Below, piece by piece: positions 7,695 through 14,004 of a stretch of 19,160 bases of DNA. Every line of letters begins with the position of its first letter. The stretch's first letter is position 1. Under the pieces are notes generated by a model. The model was not told where the DNA came from. It ran no database searches and saw only the letters and a list, made by a program, of their open reading frames with translations. The stretch lies in the NCBI GenBank assembly GCA_023418925.1, contig JAEZYS010000024.1, positions 1 through 19,160 on the forward strand, in the 5' to 3' direction. The stretch comes from Bacillota bacterium. Lineage in GTDB: Bacteria; Bacillota; Clostridia; Oscillospirales; Ruminococcaceae. The translations under genes were made by a program, and so were the position numbers.

Positions 7695-8393
7695 TTATTT
7701 TTTGCATAATACAAAAGCAAGTAAATTCATATATTCACCTGCACCTGCTGACATGGCTTTTCTATCTTTAACAGCATATTCGTTATCACATTCAAGCCAC
7801 TCATCCCAACATTCATTGAACCTTCTACTTTCTGAAACTGAAATTATTTCTGAACTTTTGCTTTTACCAATTATATTTGTCCAATATTTTGCGTCATGTA
7901 TTGTGTCTAATTCCTCCGGTGTCCATGATAACAACATCTCGGGAGGAATATTATTGTGAATATCTTTTTTCATTCCTGGCATAATAATCAGTATTTTTCC
8001 ACCTTGTTTAACGAGTGGAAGCAAGTGCTTATCAAGATATTCCTCATTACGACCAAAGTAATGATATGAATCAACACTTATAACAGCGTCAAAATATTCA
8101 TCCGTAAAGGGCAAATCATTGGCATCTGCATGAATCGGTATAATGTTGTTTTCATACCCCAGTTCCTTGAAACGGTTATAGTTATCAGAAGCGGAAATCC
8201 ATAAGTCTGTAGCAAAAACCTGAATATCAAATGTTTTGGCAAGATACATTGACGTAAGTCCGCTTCCGCATCCTAAATCAAGCACACGCATGTTTGGCTT
8301 TAAGTCGATTTCCTTTGAAAACTCTTCAAGTACTTTTATACAGTTTGGTCCCATAAGATTTTCTTTTATATATTTATCGTTAAAATCTATCAT
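7695..8393 (-). CDS. Class I SAM-dependent methyltransferase
   Basis: A 232-residue cytoplasmic protein with Rossmann-fold methyltransferase motifs: motif I VLDLGCGSG (37-45), an acidic end of strand 2 (ATD), motif III-like HADANDLPF and the post-motif VISVDSYHYF. The overall pattern is that of Methyltransf_11/25 proteins acting on small molecules. The acceptor is unknown. AGAGG lies about 9 bases before the ATG. The gene begins 25 bases after the stop of the MutS2-like gene on the same strand and has no promoter of its own that I can see, so they are probably cotranscribed. Confidence 0.85.
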   Translation of the reverse strand: MIDFNDKYIKENLMGPNCIKVLEEFSKEIDLKPNMRVLDLGCGSGLTSMYLAKTFDIQVFATDLWISASDNYNRFKELGYENNIIPIHADANDLPFTDEYFDAVISVDSYHYFGRNEEYLDKHLLPLVKQGGKILIIMPGMKKDIHNNIPPEMLLSWTPEELDTIHDAKYWTNIIGKSKSSEIISVSESRRFNECWDEWLECDNEYAVKDRKAMSAGAGEYMNLLAFVLCKK

Positions 8394-8418
8394 ATCATAA
8401 TTCCTCTCATCTAAAAAA

Positions 8419-10359
8419 TTATTTTAATTCACCTTCAACCTGTACAACAACATCAGGATGGTGGCCTTTATCAAGTTTATGGCGGGCTTTTCTGTTTGCA
8501 ACTGTATCAAATATTACTGAAAAATCATAATCAGGTGGGTAAAGCTCTGTTGCAGGGGTATGAAGCTTGATTCTCTTATGATTAACCAGACTTTTCTTTT
8601 TCTGTACCATTACACCAAGTTCACCTTTTGCATTGGCTGTCTGACAAATGATTCCGATTTTTCCTTCAGGATAAACAACAACACTGTCACCAAGTGAAAA
8701 CTTTTCTGTATGACTTTGTACCGGTGCTTTCTTCTCTGACTGCTTTATAATTCTGTCAGATGGAACTTTTTTTTGTGACAAATCCTCAGAATAATTGTCA
8801 AGAAAATCTGCGTTAGTGGCTGTCCTTCTAGTTAAATCATGATCTTTGTAAGCTTCTTCGTATGCTCGTTTCAGCATACTTTTAGGAAAGCCAAGTCTTT
8901 TTGCAATATACAATGCACAACTTTCTCCTGCCTCACCGATCTTAAGCTGATACAATGGTGCAAGGGTTTCACGGTCAAATGTCATTCTTGCATTAATAAG
9001 TCCACTAGTTTTTTCTGCATATTCTTTGACCTCAGGATAATGTGTTGTAGCAACAAAAAGGCAGTTTCTGTTTTTTAACTCCTCAAGAATTGATACTGCA
9101 ATTCCCATACCCTCAGCAGGGTCTGTTCCTGATCCGAGTTCGTCTAATAACACAAGCGATTCATCATTGGTGTTGTCTAGTATCCCAATTACATTTTTGA
9201 TGTGTGCTGAAAAAGTAGAAAGATTTTCAGATATGCTCTGACCGTCGCCGATGTCACATAATATGCTTCCTGTCATGCATAAATCTGCTTCAGCACATGG
9301 AATATGAAGTCCACATTGAGCCATCATTACAAAAAGACCGACAGTCTTTAAAGCTACAGTCTTTCCTCCCGTGTTAGGACCTGTAATTACAATACCCTTG
9401 ATTCCGTTTCCAAGCTGGAAATCAAGAGGAACACATTCAGATTGCCTGAGAAGGGGGTGTTTTCCACCTATTATTTTTATATAGCTTTGTGTATTGATTT
9501 TTGCAGGGACAGCTTTCATTTCACTGCTGAGTTTGCCTTTTGCAAATACAAAATCTAGTGTTTCTATTGCTTCAATATTAAGCTTTATTTCAGTTCTGAA
9601 ATCATCTATGCAGGATGTAATTCCGTATAAAATCTTATTAATCTCCTGCATTTCAGCTATTTCAAGTGCCGAGAGATCTTCACGATATTTTGCTATTGCA
9701 GACGGTTCAATGAAGTATGTTGCGCCAGTTGCAGAAATATCTATTACTGAACCTGCGACCTGGTTTTTATATTCTTTTTTCACAGGAAGAGTATAATGTC
9801 CATTTCTGTTAGAAACAAAGCCATCAGAAAAATACTCTTTCCTTCCTTTCAGAATAGAGTCAAGCTTCACTTTTATCTGGCTGTTGGTATTTTCAATTTT
9901 TCTGCGTATGTCACGAAGAGTATTTGAAGCGTTACTGTCAACCTGTTCATTACGGATACATCTGTCTATTTCATCATACAAAAGCTCAAGGCTATCTATT
10001 GTATTCCCGTAATATGCAATTTTAGTTTCAGTTATCTCTGATTTTTTCAGAAAAGCTTTTAGCCGTCTGCATGATGAAAGAAACTGCTGGAATTCAGTAA
10101 GTTCTTTAGCGTCAAGCATTCCTCCCTTGTTTGCTGTTTCCAGATATCTCTCTGTGTTTTTCATAGCTGTAAGCGGAGGGGTTCCCACAGTATCCAGAAT
10201 AGTTCTTGCCGCTGTTGTTTCCTCACTTGCAAGCCTTACTTCACTTTCCCTTAAAAACAGTGAAAGTTCAGAAATTTTGCTTTTTGCTTTATCTGTAAGT
10301 GCATATTCGCTAAGCTTTTCAAGTATTTTATCAAATTCAAGTGTATATTTACTGTTCAA
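8419..10359 (-). CDS. MutS2-like ATPase lacking the Smr domain
   Basis: A MutS-superfamily ABC ATPase. From the TTG at 10359 it has 646 residues: a helical core/clamp (about 1-300), Walker A GPNTGGKT (327-334), signature region STFSAH (about 381), Walker B LLDELGSGTDP (to about 414), H-loop TTHYPE (about 438), a charged linker and a KOW-like barrel (about 553-598). Bacillus MutS2, which splits collided ribosomes, is about 785 residues and ends in an Smr nuclease domain; here the protein ends in a conserved-looking DYDFS/FDTVANRKARHK tail instead, so it is probably a separate subfamily rather than a truncation. TTG is chosen because GAGGTGA sits 5 bases upstream and homologues start at NSKYTLEFDKIL; the longer ATG form would run through a terminator hairpin. 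Its role, recombination control or ribosome rescue, is open. Confidence 0.85.
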   Translation of the reverse strand: MNSKYTLEFDKILEKLSEYALTDKAKSKISELSLFLRESEVRLASEETTAARTILDTVGTPPLTAMKNTERYLETANKGGMLDAKELTEFQQFLSSCRRLKAFLKKSEITETKIAYYGNTIDSLELLYDEIDRCIRNEQVDSNASNTLRDIRRKIENTNSQIKVKLDSILKGRKEYFSDGFVSNRNGHYTLPVKKEYKNQVAGSVIDISATGATYFIEPSAIAKYREDLSALEIAEMQEINKILYGITSCIDDFRTEIKLNIEAIETLDFVFAKGKLSSEMKAVPAKINTQSYIKIIGGKHPLLRQSECVPLDFQLGNGIKGIVITGPNTGGKTVALKTVGLFVMMAQCGLHIPCAEADLCMTGSILCDIGDGQSISENLSTFSAHIKNVIGILDNTNDESLVLLDELGSGTDPAEGMGIAVSILEELKNRNCLFVATTHYPEVKEYAEKTSGLINARMTFDRETLAPLYQLKIGEAGESCALYIAKRLGFPKSMLKRAYEEAYKDHDLTRRTATNADFLDNYSEDLSQKKVPSDRIIKQSEKKAPVQSHTEKFSLGDSVVVYPEGKIGIICQTANAKGELGVMVQKKKSLVNHKRIKLHTPATELYPPDYDFSVIFDTVANRKARHKLDKGHHPDVVVQVEGELK

Positions 10360-10374
10360 TTTAATCACCTCAAT

Positions 10375-10417
10375 AAAAAAATCCGCAGTGTATCGTTTCA
10401 AACAGATACCTGCGGAT
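10375..10417 (-). terminator. Terminator/attenuator hairpin in the leader of the MutS2-like gene
   Basis: A 12-bp stem with one bulge: TCCGCA (10382-10387) with TGCGGA (10411-10416), then G10388 with C10410, and GTATC (10390-10394) with GATAC (10405-10409), loop of 10. Read leftward it ends in seven T (10375-10381), followed at 10371 by the ribosome binding site of the MutS2-like gene. Every transcript of that gene from the upstream promoters must pass this structure. Confidence 0.75.
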
Positions 10418-10448
10418 ATAATTATCCCAGTAGTTTACAAGCAAGGTA
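10407..10448 (-). promoter_or_regulatory. Candidate antiterminator competing with the attenuator
   Basis: In the leftward RNA, UACCUUGC (10448-10441) can pair with GCAGGUA (10413-10407), seven pairs with one bulge, enclosing a small GGAUA/UAUCC hairpin (10427-10414). This uses the same bases as the 5' arm of the terminator, so only one of the two structures can form. The ligand or trigger is unknown and no known riboswitch core is recognised. Confidence 0.4.
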
Positions 10449-10466
10449 AATACACCATGCCTGTAA

Positions 10467-10494
10467 AATATATTACAAGGACAGTTATTGTCAA
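10467..10494 (-). promoter_or_regulatory. Proximal promoter for the MutS2-like gene
   Basis: On the minus strand TTGACA (10489-10494) and TATATT (10467-10472) with a 16-base spacer. The predicted start near 10460 gives a leader of about 100 bases that consists almost entirely of the terminator/antiterminator region. Confidence 0.55.
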
Positions 10495-10507
10495 CAGTTA
10501 TCAAGTG

Positions 10508-10635
10508 AAAAAACGTACACTAACCAAGACATATAAAATATGCCTGAAAATTACGTTTGAGACGGGCAACTACTTGCCGCAAACCTCATTCACTGATACT
10601 ATTAACAAAAACAACATCCTTTCAAATTTAACTAT
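10508..10635 (-). ncRNA. Candidate structured leader or small RNA
   Basis: A non-coding stretch starting at the predicted start site of the distal promoter. It holds a hairpin GUUUG-(GGCAA-UUGCC)-CAAAC (10584-10555) and, further on, AAACGUA/UACGUUU (10558-10552 with 10517-10511) followed by six U, a possible terminator. The two share the AAAC bases and cannot coexist. It does not match any RNA family I recognise (not 6S, T-box or a common riboswitch). It could be a separate small RNA or the first half of a long MutS2-like leader. A 15-codon ORF (MLFLLIVSVNEVCGK) after GAAAGG could act as a leader peptide. Confidence 0.35.
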
Positions 10636-10641
10636 GATGTA

Positions 10642-10670
10642 AATATAGCATTGTTTTTCCATTTTGTCAA
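10642..10670 (-). promoter_or_regulatory. Distal promoter upstream of the leader/small RNA
   Basis: Consensus TTGACA (10665-10670), 17-base spacer and TATATT (10642-10647) with TGC in front of the -10, reading leftward. It is the strongest-looking promoter in the window and lies 270 bases before the MutS2-like gene. Confidence 0.7.
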
Positions 10671-10710
10671 GGTTTTTTATTTATATATTTAGAGTCACAA
10701 TTATTCTTTA

Positions 10711-11160
10711 TCAGTTTGATTCATCAATCATCCTGACTAAGTCACCCTCAATTCCATAAATATCATCAATCGGAATCTTAGAACCATCTAAAGCTATAAC
10801 AACACGCTCGTACTCGTCAATTCTTCTTACCGCACAGCTTTGAGTTATATATGCCCCTCCTGATTTCCTTTCATCAGGCTTAAAATATGTGATTGATACT
10901 GTCGGATGTTCATCAATATGGTCAATAATTATTTGCAGGCATAAATTAATCTTTGCCTTAGTGTCCTCGTCGGGTTCAAGCTTATCATCCGTCAGCCTTG
11001 CAGTTTCGCTTACTGCGGCATCATATCCAGTAAGTGCTGCAAACGGAGAAAACTGTGCTGCACGACTAGCCCTTGACATCTGGGGTCTGGAATCTGAAAC
11101 GTGATGAGGAAGATTTATAATGTCATCATAACAGTGGTCATTTTCATCAATTGTCTGCAA
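10711..11160 (-). CDS. YolD-like protein, accessory to a Y-family polymerase
   Basis: A 149-residue cytoplasmic protein. The core HHVSDSRPQMSRASRAAQF followed by SPFAALTGYDAA and ETARLTD is characteristic of YolD-like proteins in clostridia. YolD genes usually sit next to a UmuC/UvrX-type polymerase and are thought to regulate it, in the manner of UmuD. TTG at 11160 is chosen because GAGGGG stands 8 bases upstream; a GTG at 11169 sits directly against that site. It closes a four-gene unit starting with the XRE regulator; the partner polymerase is the next gene upstream of that unit. No terminator is evident in the 40 bases after the stop. Confidence 0.8.
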   Translation of the reverse strand: MQTIDENDHCYDDIINLPHHVSDSRPQMSRASRAAQFSPFAALTGYDAAVSETARLTDDKLEPDEDTKAKINLCLQIIIDHIDEHPTVSITYFKPDERKSGGAYITQSCAVRRIDEYERVVIALDGSKIPIDDIYGIEGDLVRMIDESN

Positions 11161-11213
11161 TATAACCACCCCTCAGTTCATGATCTATTTTTCTTTAGAA
11201 AAGCTATAAATAC

Positions 11214-11420
11214 TTAAAAAATAATATAAACAATTATTGAAACAATTCCAATAAAAGAACAAGCAATTCCGCCAATGCGAATATGAATTTTGTAGAGAGA
11301 AGATGGCTCATCAGGCACGTTACTTTTCCAACTTTCTGTCAATGTAAAAATAATCTTTGGTAATACAATCATATTAATCCCGATTGCTAGTAAAACAATA
11401 CCTGCAATTAACAATTTCAT
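11214..11420 (-). CDS. Small two-helix membrane protein, DUF6199-like
   Basis: A 68-residue protein with two hydrophobic helices (about 2-23 and 47-67) and, between them, FTLTESWKSN followed by EPSSLY and R-x-G-G-I. This arrangement matches my memory of DUF6199 membrane proteins, whose function is unknown. ATG 11420 is preferred because GGAGG stands 9 bases before it; an in-frame ATG at 11441 directly adjoins the stop of the preceding small gene and would add seven residues. It lies between the 59-residue membrane gene and the YolD-like gene, in the same orientation. Confidence 0.65.
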   Translation of the reverse strand: MKLLIAGIVLLAIGINMIVLPKIIFTLTESWKSNVPDEPSSLYKIHIRIGGIACSFIGIVSIIVYIIF

Positions 11421-11441
11421 TTTGCTTTGCCTCCAAATCAT

Positions 11442-11621
11442 TTATTTGTTATTTATGTCAAAAGCTTTTTGCTCTACATATGCCATCATTCTGTTGTACA
11501 TATAAATATAATTTGTGAACCCACATATAGGAATAAGCACATTTACTAAAATTTTCTTTACTATAATAGCAATAATTACAACTGCAATAAAAACAACACT
11601 TAATAATATTATTAGGCTCAT
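11442..11621 (-). CDS. 59-residue membrane ORF, also the possible C-terminal domain of the XRE regulator
   Basis: Starts MSLIILLSVVFIAVV, with one transmembrane helix (about 3-24) and a second, weaker hydrophobic stretch, then an amphipathic tail rich in Tyr and Met. Its ATG overlaps the TGA of the XRE gene (ATGA), with GGAG about 10 bases upstream, so it could be translated on its own by coupling. However, the same frame is open upstream through KQKWRKEH to the T7 tract inside the XRE gene. Membrane-tethered XRE regulators of clostridia often have a KKKW-x-K-[DE]H segment leading into their membrane part, so this ORF is probably the natural C-terminus of that regulator, reached by a frameshift or separated by a mutation. 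Confidence 0.6.
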   Translation of the reverse strand: MSLIILLSVVFIAVVIIAIIVKKILVNVLIPICGFTNYIYMYNRMMAYVEQKAFDINNK

Positions 11622-11965
11622 ATGCTCTTTTCTCCACTTCTGCTTAAAAAAACAATTCTATCTTTCAAGTCAAATGCACTTTTCTCACTCATAGCATATA
11701 TTATATTTTTATCAGCCTCTTTTATAAATTCTGACGGATCTGTAATTTTTTCTCCTGACAATAATTCATTTATGCTCACATTCAAAATCTGCGCAAGCTC
11801 CTGCAATTTATCAATATCAGGCATATATGCTCCCGTTTCCCAGCGGGAAATTGTTTTATTTGAAACTCTCATTTTTTCTCCGAGAGTCTCCTGTGTCAAA
11901 CCTTGTTCTTTTCTTAACTCTGCAATAAATTTTCCTGTCTTAATCTGATCCATATTTATGACCAT
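11618..11965 (-). CDS. XRE-family helix-turn-helix regulator
   Basis: A 115-residue DNA-binding protein. The Cro/C1-type HTH covers about 8-65 (FIAELRKEQGLTQETLGEKM, then VSNKTISRWETGAYMPDI), closely resembling clostridial regulators that carry a membrane domain after the HTH. After I104 the 0-frame reads VFLSRSGEKSI and stops, whereas a -1 shift reads VFL-KQKWRKEH and continues into the 59-residue membrane ORF, for a 174-residue product. GAGGGG lies 6 bases before ATG 11965, which supports that start over the internal Met5. A LexA-type box lies about 40 bases upstream and a 24-bp palindrome about 70 bases upstream. It heads the unit ending with the YolD-like gene. Confidence 0.85.
   Translation of the reverse strand: MVINMDQIKTGKFIAELRKEQGLTQETLGEKMRVSNKTISRWETGAYMPDIDKLQELAQILNVSINELLSGEKITDPSEFIKEADKNIIYAMSEKSAFDLKDRIVFLSRSGEKSI
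11645..11651 (-). other. U UUU UUA slippery heptamer, candidate -1 frameshift site
   Basis: Within a run of seven T (minus strand, 11652-11646) the XRE codons are GTT TTT TTA, so the heptamer T TTT TTA is in the correct phase for -1 slippage. A -1 shift leads directly into the open frame encoding KQKWRKEH and the membrane segment. No strong downstream pseudoknot or upstream internal Shine-Dalgarno is visible by eye. Transcriptional slippage, a phase-variable tract, a true mutation or an assembly error in the homopolymer would look the same. Confidence 0.5.
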
Positions 11966-12005
11966 GCTTCCCCTCTTCGATATTTTGTGTGCTTAGCAAA
12001 ATTTC

Positions 12006-12017
12006 GAACGGCAGTTC
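12006..12017. promoter_or_regulatory. LexA/DinR-type SOS box
   Basis: GAAC-GGCA-GTTC, a perfect match to the Firmicutes SOS core GAAC-N4-GTTC with a C before it, as in the Bacillus consensus. It lies about 40 bases before the XRE start codon, in the UmuC-XRE intergenic region. Confidence 0.55.
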
Positions 12018-12036
12018 AAAAAACACAAAACTCAGA

Positions 12037-12060
12037 GTTTGAAAGATTTATCTTTCAAAC
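12037..12060. repeat. 24-bp palindrome upstream of the XRE gene
   Basis: Perfect 11-bp arms GTTTGAAAGAT (12037-12047) and ATCTTTCAAAC (12050-12060) separated by TT. It could be the XRE autoregulatory operator, or as RNA a stable hairpin closing the UmuC transcript, although the following T-rich stretch (TTTTGTGTTTTTT) begins about 8 bases later. Confidence 0.55.
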
Positions 12061-12089
12061 TTATACCCCATTTTCTTTGGTGTATATAG

Positions 12090-12098
12090 ATTATATCA
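12090..12098 (-). promoter_or_regulatory. Extended -10 promoter for the XRE unit
   Basis: On the minus strand TGA-TATAAT (12098-12090). No good -35 hexamer stands at 17 bases. Transcription would start near 12083, placing the palindrome and the SOS box in the early transcribed region. Confidence 0.35.
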
Positions 12099-12161
12099 TT
12101 CTATTTCTAAAAAGTCTTGTACACAAACAGCGAATCACTTACATTTTTACATACAAATTAA

Positions 12162-13685
12162 TTACGCCCTATGTCCCCCAACCTGTCCGTTTCGCTCTAT
12201 GGTCGTTGCGCCTTCCGTAAAATTCATTCCTTTCAGAATAGCATTTTTACCGTACTTCTTTTTTATTTTAAGCATGGCTTTCTGTATTTCTTTTTCACGG
12301 GCAAGCTTTTTTTCATTCTCAGACTTTGTCTTTTGAAACAGATCAAAATCCGTAAACAAGTCAAGTTGTTCGCATTCTTCCGTATCACTGCTTTCAGGAA
12401 TAACATGATTTGCTACAACATACATTCTTCTGACCAAAAGATTCTTATCAACTATTTTTTCGTAAAGATCTGTAACTGCTTCAATAATCAATTTTGTAGA
12501 AGAAGTTTTACGTCCCAGGTTTATTGATCCATGAGCAGACTTCGGAACTTTTCTCCCATAGTGATCAGTTGTAACACGTCCGATATATTTACATTGTCTT
12601 TCAGTATCAGTCATATTTTCAATATCATAACCAACAGTAAGAACCATCTGATCTGTAACAAGTCCCTTTTCAACCAGATCAAGCACAAGCAGATCAGTCA
12701 TTTCACGAACAATAAGCTTTCCTTTTTCAAAATCATATGGGCATTTCAGAACCTGACCGGAACTTATACTGTTTGTTTCAGGCTTATATGCTTTTATTTC
12801 TGAAATCAGGCAAGGCTCCCACCCCCATGCATGGTCTATCAGAAGTTCAGCATTGACGCCAAACAATTTATAAAGTAAATCTTCGTTATAATATTCATTC
12901 TTTTTTCCAACGGAACAACGAGCTATATCCCCCATTGTATATAGATTTTTCTCTTCCAGCTTCTTTGCATATCCCCTTCCGACACGCCAGAAATCTGTAA
13001 TCGGACGATGTGACCATAGCTCACGGCGATATGACATTTCATCAAGTTCAGCAATTCGCACACCGTCTTTATCAGCAGGGATTTTCTTTGCAACAATATC
13101 CATAGCAATTTTACAAAGATACATGTTTGTTCCTATCCCAGCAGTCGCAGTTATTCCCGTTTCAGCAAGAACATCATGAATCATCTTCATAGCGAGTCCT
13201 CGTGCTGTCAGCTTATATGTTTTGAGATAAGAGGTTACATCAATGAATACTTCATCAATGGAATAAACATGAATATCTTCAGGGGCTATATATTTAAGAT
13301 AGATATTATAAATTTGAGTGTTGACTTCCATATACTGCGACATCTGTGGTGGAGCAACAATATAATCTAATTCAAGGGATGAATCATTTTTCAGTTCAGG
13401 TGCATTATAAGATTTTCCAGTAAAGGTGTATCTAGGTGCCTTGCGTTTACGCTGTGCATTAACCTCACTGACCTTCTGTACAACTTCAAATAGCCTTGCT
13501 CTTCCAGGTATTCCATATGCTTTCAGAGACGGAGATACAGCAAGGCAGATGGTCTTTTCAGTCCTGCTTGCATCAGCAACAACAAGGTTTGTTGTCATTG
13601 CATCAAGCCCCCGCTCTACGCACTCTACAGAAGCATAGAATGACTTCAGGTCAATAGCGATATAGGTGCGATTTTCTTGTGGCAT
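12162..13685 (-). CDS. Y-family DNA polymerase (UmuC/UvrX type)
   Basis: A translesion polymerase of 507 residues. The palm motifs are D12 in AIDLKSFYASVEC with steric-gate Y17, and the catalytic S142-I-D144-E145 (YSIDEVFIDVT). Thumb and little-finger regions follow (GIGTNMYLCKIAMDIVAKK; KSAHGSINLGRKTSS). QLDLF at 440-444 is a textbook sliding-clamp binding motif. The C-terminus ATTIERN-x-QVGGHRA is typical of clostridial UmuC-like proteins. ATG 13685 is used because AGAGGTGA lies 5 bases upstream; an in-frame GTG at 13694 falls inside that site. A promoter with a degenerate SOS box precedes it, and the YolD-like gene follows three small genes later. Confidence 0.93.
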   Translation of the reverse strand: MPQENRTYIAIDLKSFYASVECVERGLDAMTTNLVVADASRTEKTICLAVSPSLKAYGIPGRARLFEVVQKVSEVNAQRKRKAPRYTFTGKSYNAPELKNDSSLELDYIVAPPQMSQYMEVNTQIYNIYLKYIAPEDIHVYSIDEVFIDVTSYLKTYKLTARGLAMKMIHDVLAETGITATAGIGTNMYLCKIAMDIVAKKIPADKDGVRIAELDEMSYRRELWSHRPITDFWRVGRGYAKKLEEKNLYTMGDIARCSVGKKNEYYNEDLLYKLFGVNAELLIDHAWGWEPCLISEIKAYKPETNSISSGQVLKCPYDFEKGKLIVREMTDLLVLDLVEKGLVTDQMVLTVGYDIENMTDTERQCKYIGRVTTDHYGRKVPKSAHGSINLGRKTSSTKLIIEAVTDLYEKIVDKNLLVRRMYVVANHVIPESSDTEECEQLDLFTDFDLFQKTKSENEKKLAREKEIQKAMLKIKKKYGKNAILKGMNFTEGATTIERNGQVGGHRA

Positions 13686-13722
13686 ACGGATCACCTCTTA
13701 GCAGAATGTTTGTTTCTTTTTT

Positions 13723-13751
13723 ATTATAGCACATATATTCTTTTATTTCAA
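13723..13751 (-). promoter_or_regulatory. Promoter of the Y-family polymerase gene with an imperfect SOS box
   Basis: Minus strand TTGAAA (13746-13751), 17-base spacer and TATAAT (13723-13728) preceded by TGC. The spacer contains GAATATATGTGC (13740-13729), matching 10 of 12 positions of GAACATATGTTC, so LexA could cover the promoter. Confidence 0.6.
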
Positions 13752-13852
13752 GTCTAAATATTATTATTTCAAATATATAGTAAAATTTTTTTATTCATTC
13801 TGCGATATGATCTCTGAATTATTTATAACTACTTATATCTAAAATAGGAAAA

Positions 13853-13889
13853 GAAAAAGCCGTACTGGTAACTTTACACCAATACGGCT
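13853..13889 (-). terminator. Terminator after the chemotaxis receptor gene
   Basis: Stem AGCCGTACTGGT (13858-13869) with ACCAATACGGCT (13878-13889), one mismatch, 8-base loop; read leftward it ends in TTTTTCTTTT. It lies 115 bases after the receptor stop; the stretch 13890-14004 holds nothing I recognise. Confidence 0.7.
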
Positions 13890-14004
13890 CTATGTTATTT
13901 TATCCACTTCTTGTTAGCACTAAAATGCACACCTTAGGCTATCTATACCATAACTTTGTGGGTACAGTTTAAAATAAAATCTTTTCAAAATATTAAAAAG
14001 ACGC

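Noticed and set aside
10127..10642. A 171-codon rightward ORF antisense to the MutS2-like start and leader
   Set aside because: It lies opposite a clear gene, its promoter and terminator, and has no recognisable domain or ribosome site.
13890..14004. Possible IS remnant between receptor and terminator
   Set aside because: Non-coding sequence without terminal repeats or similarity I can recognise.
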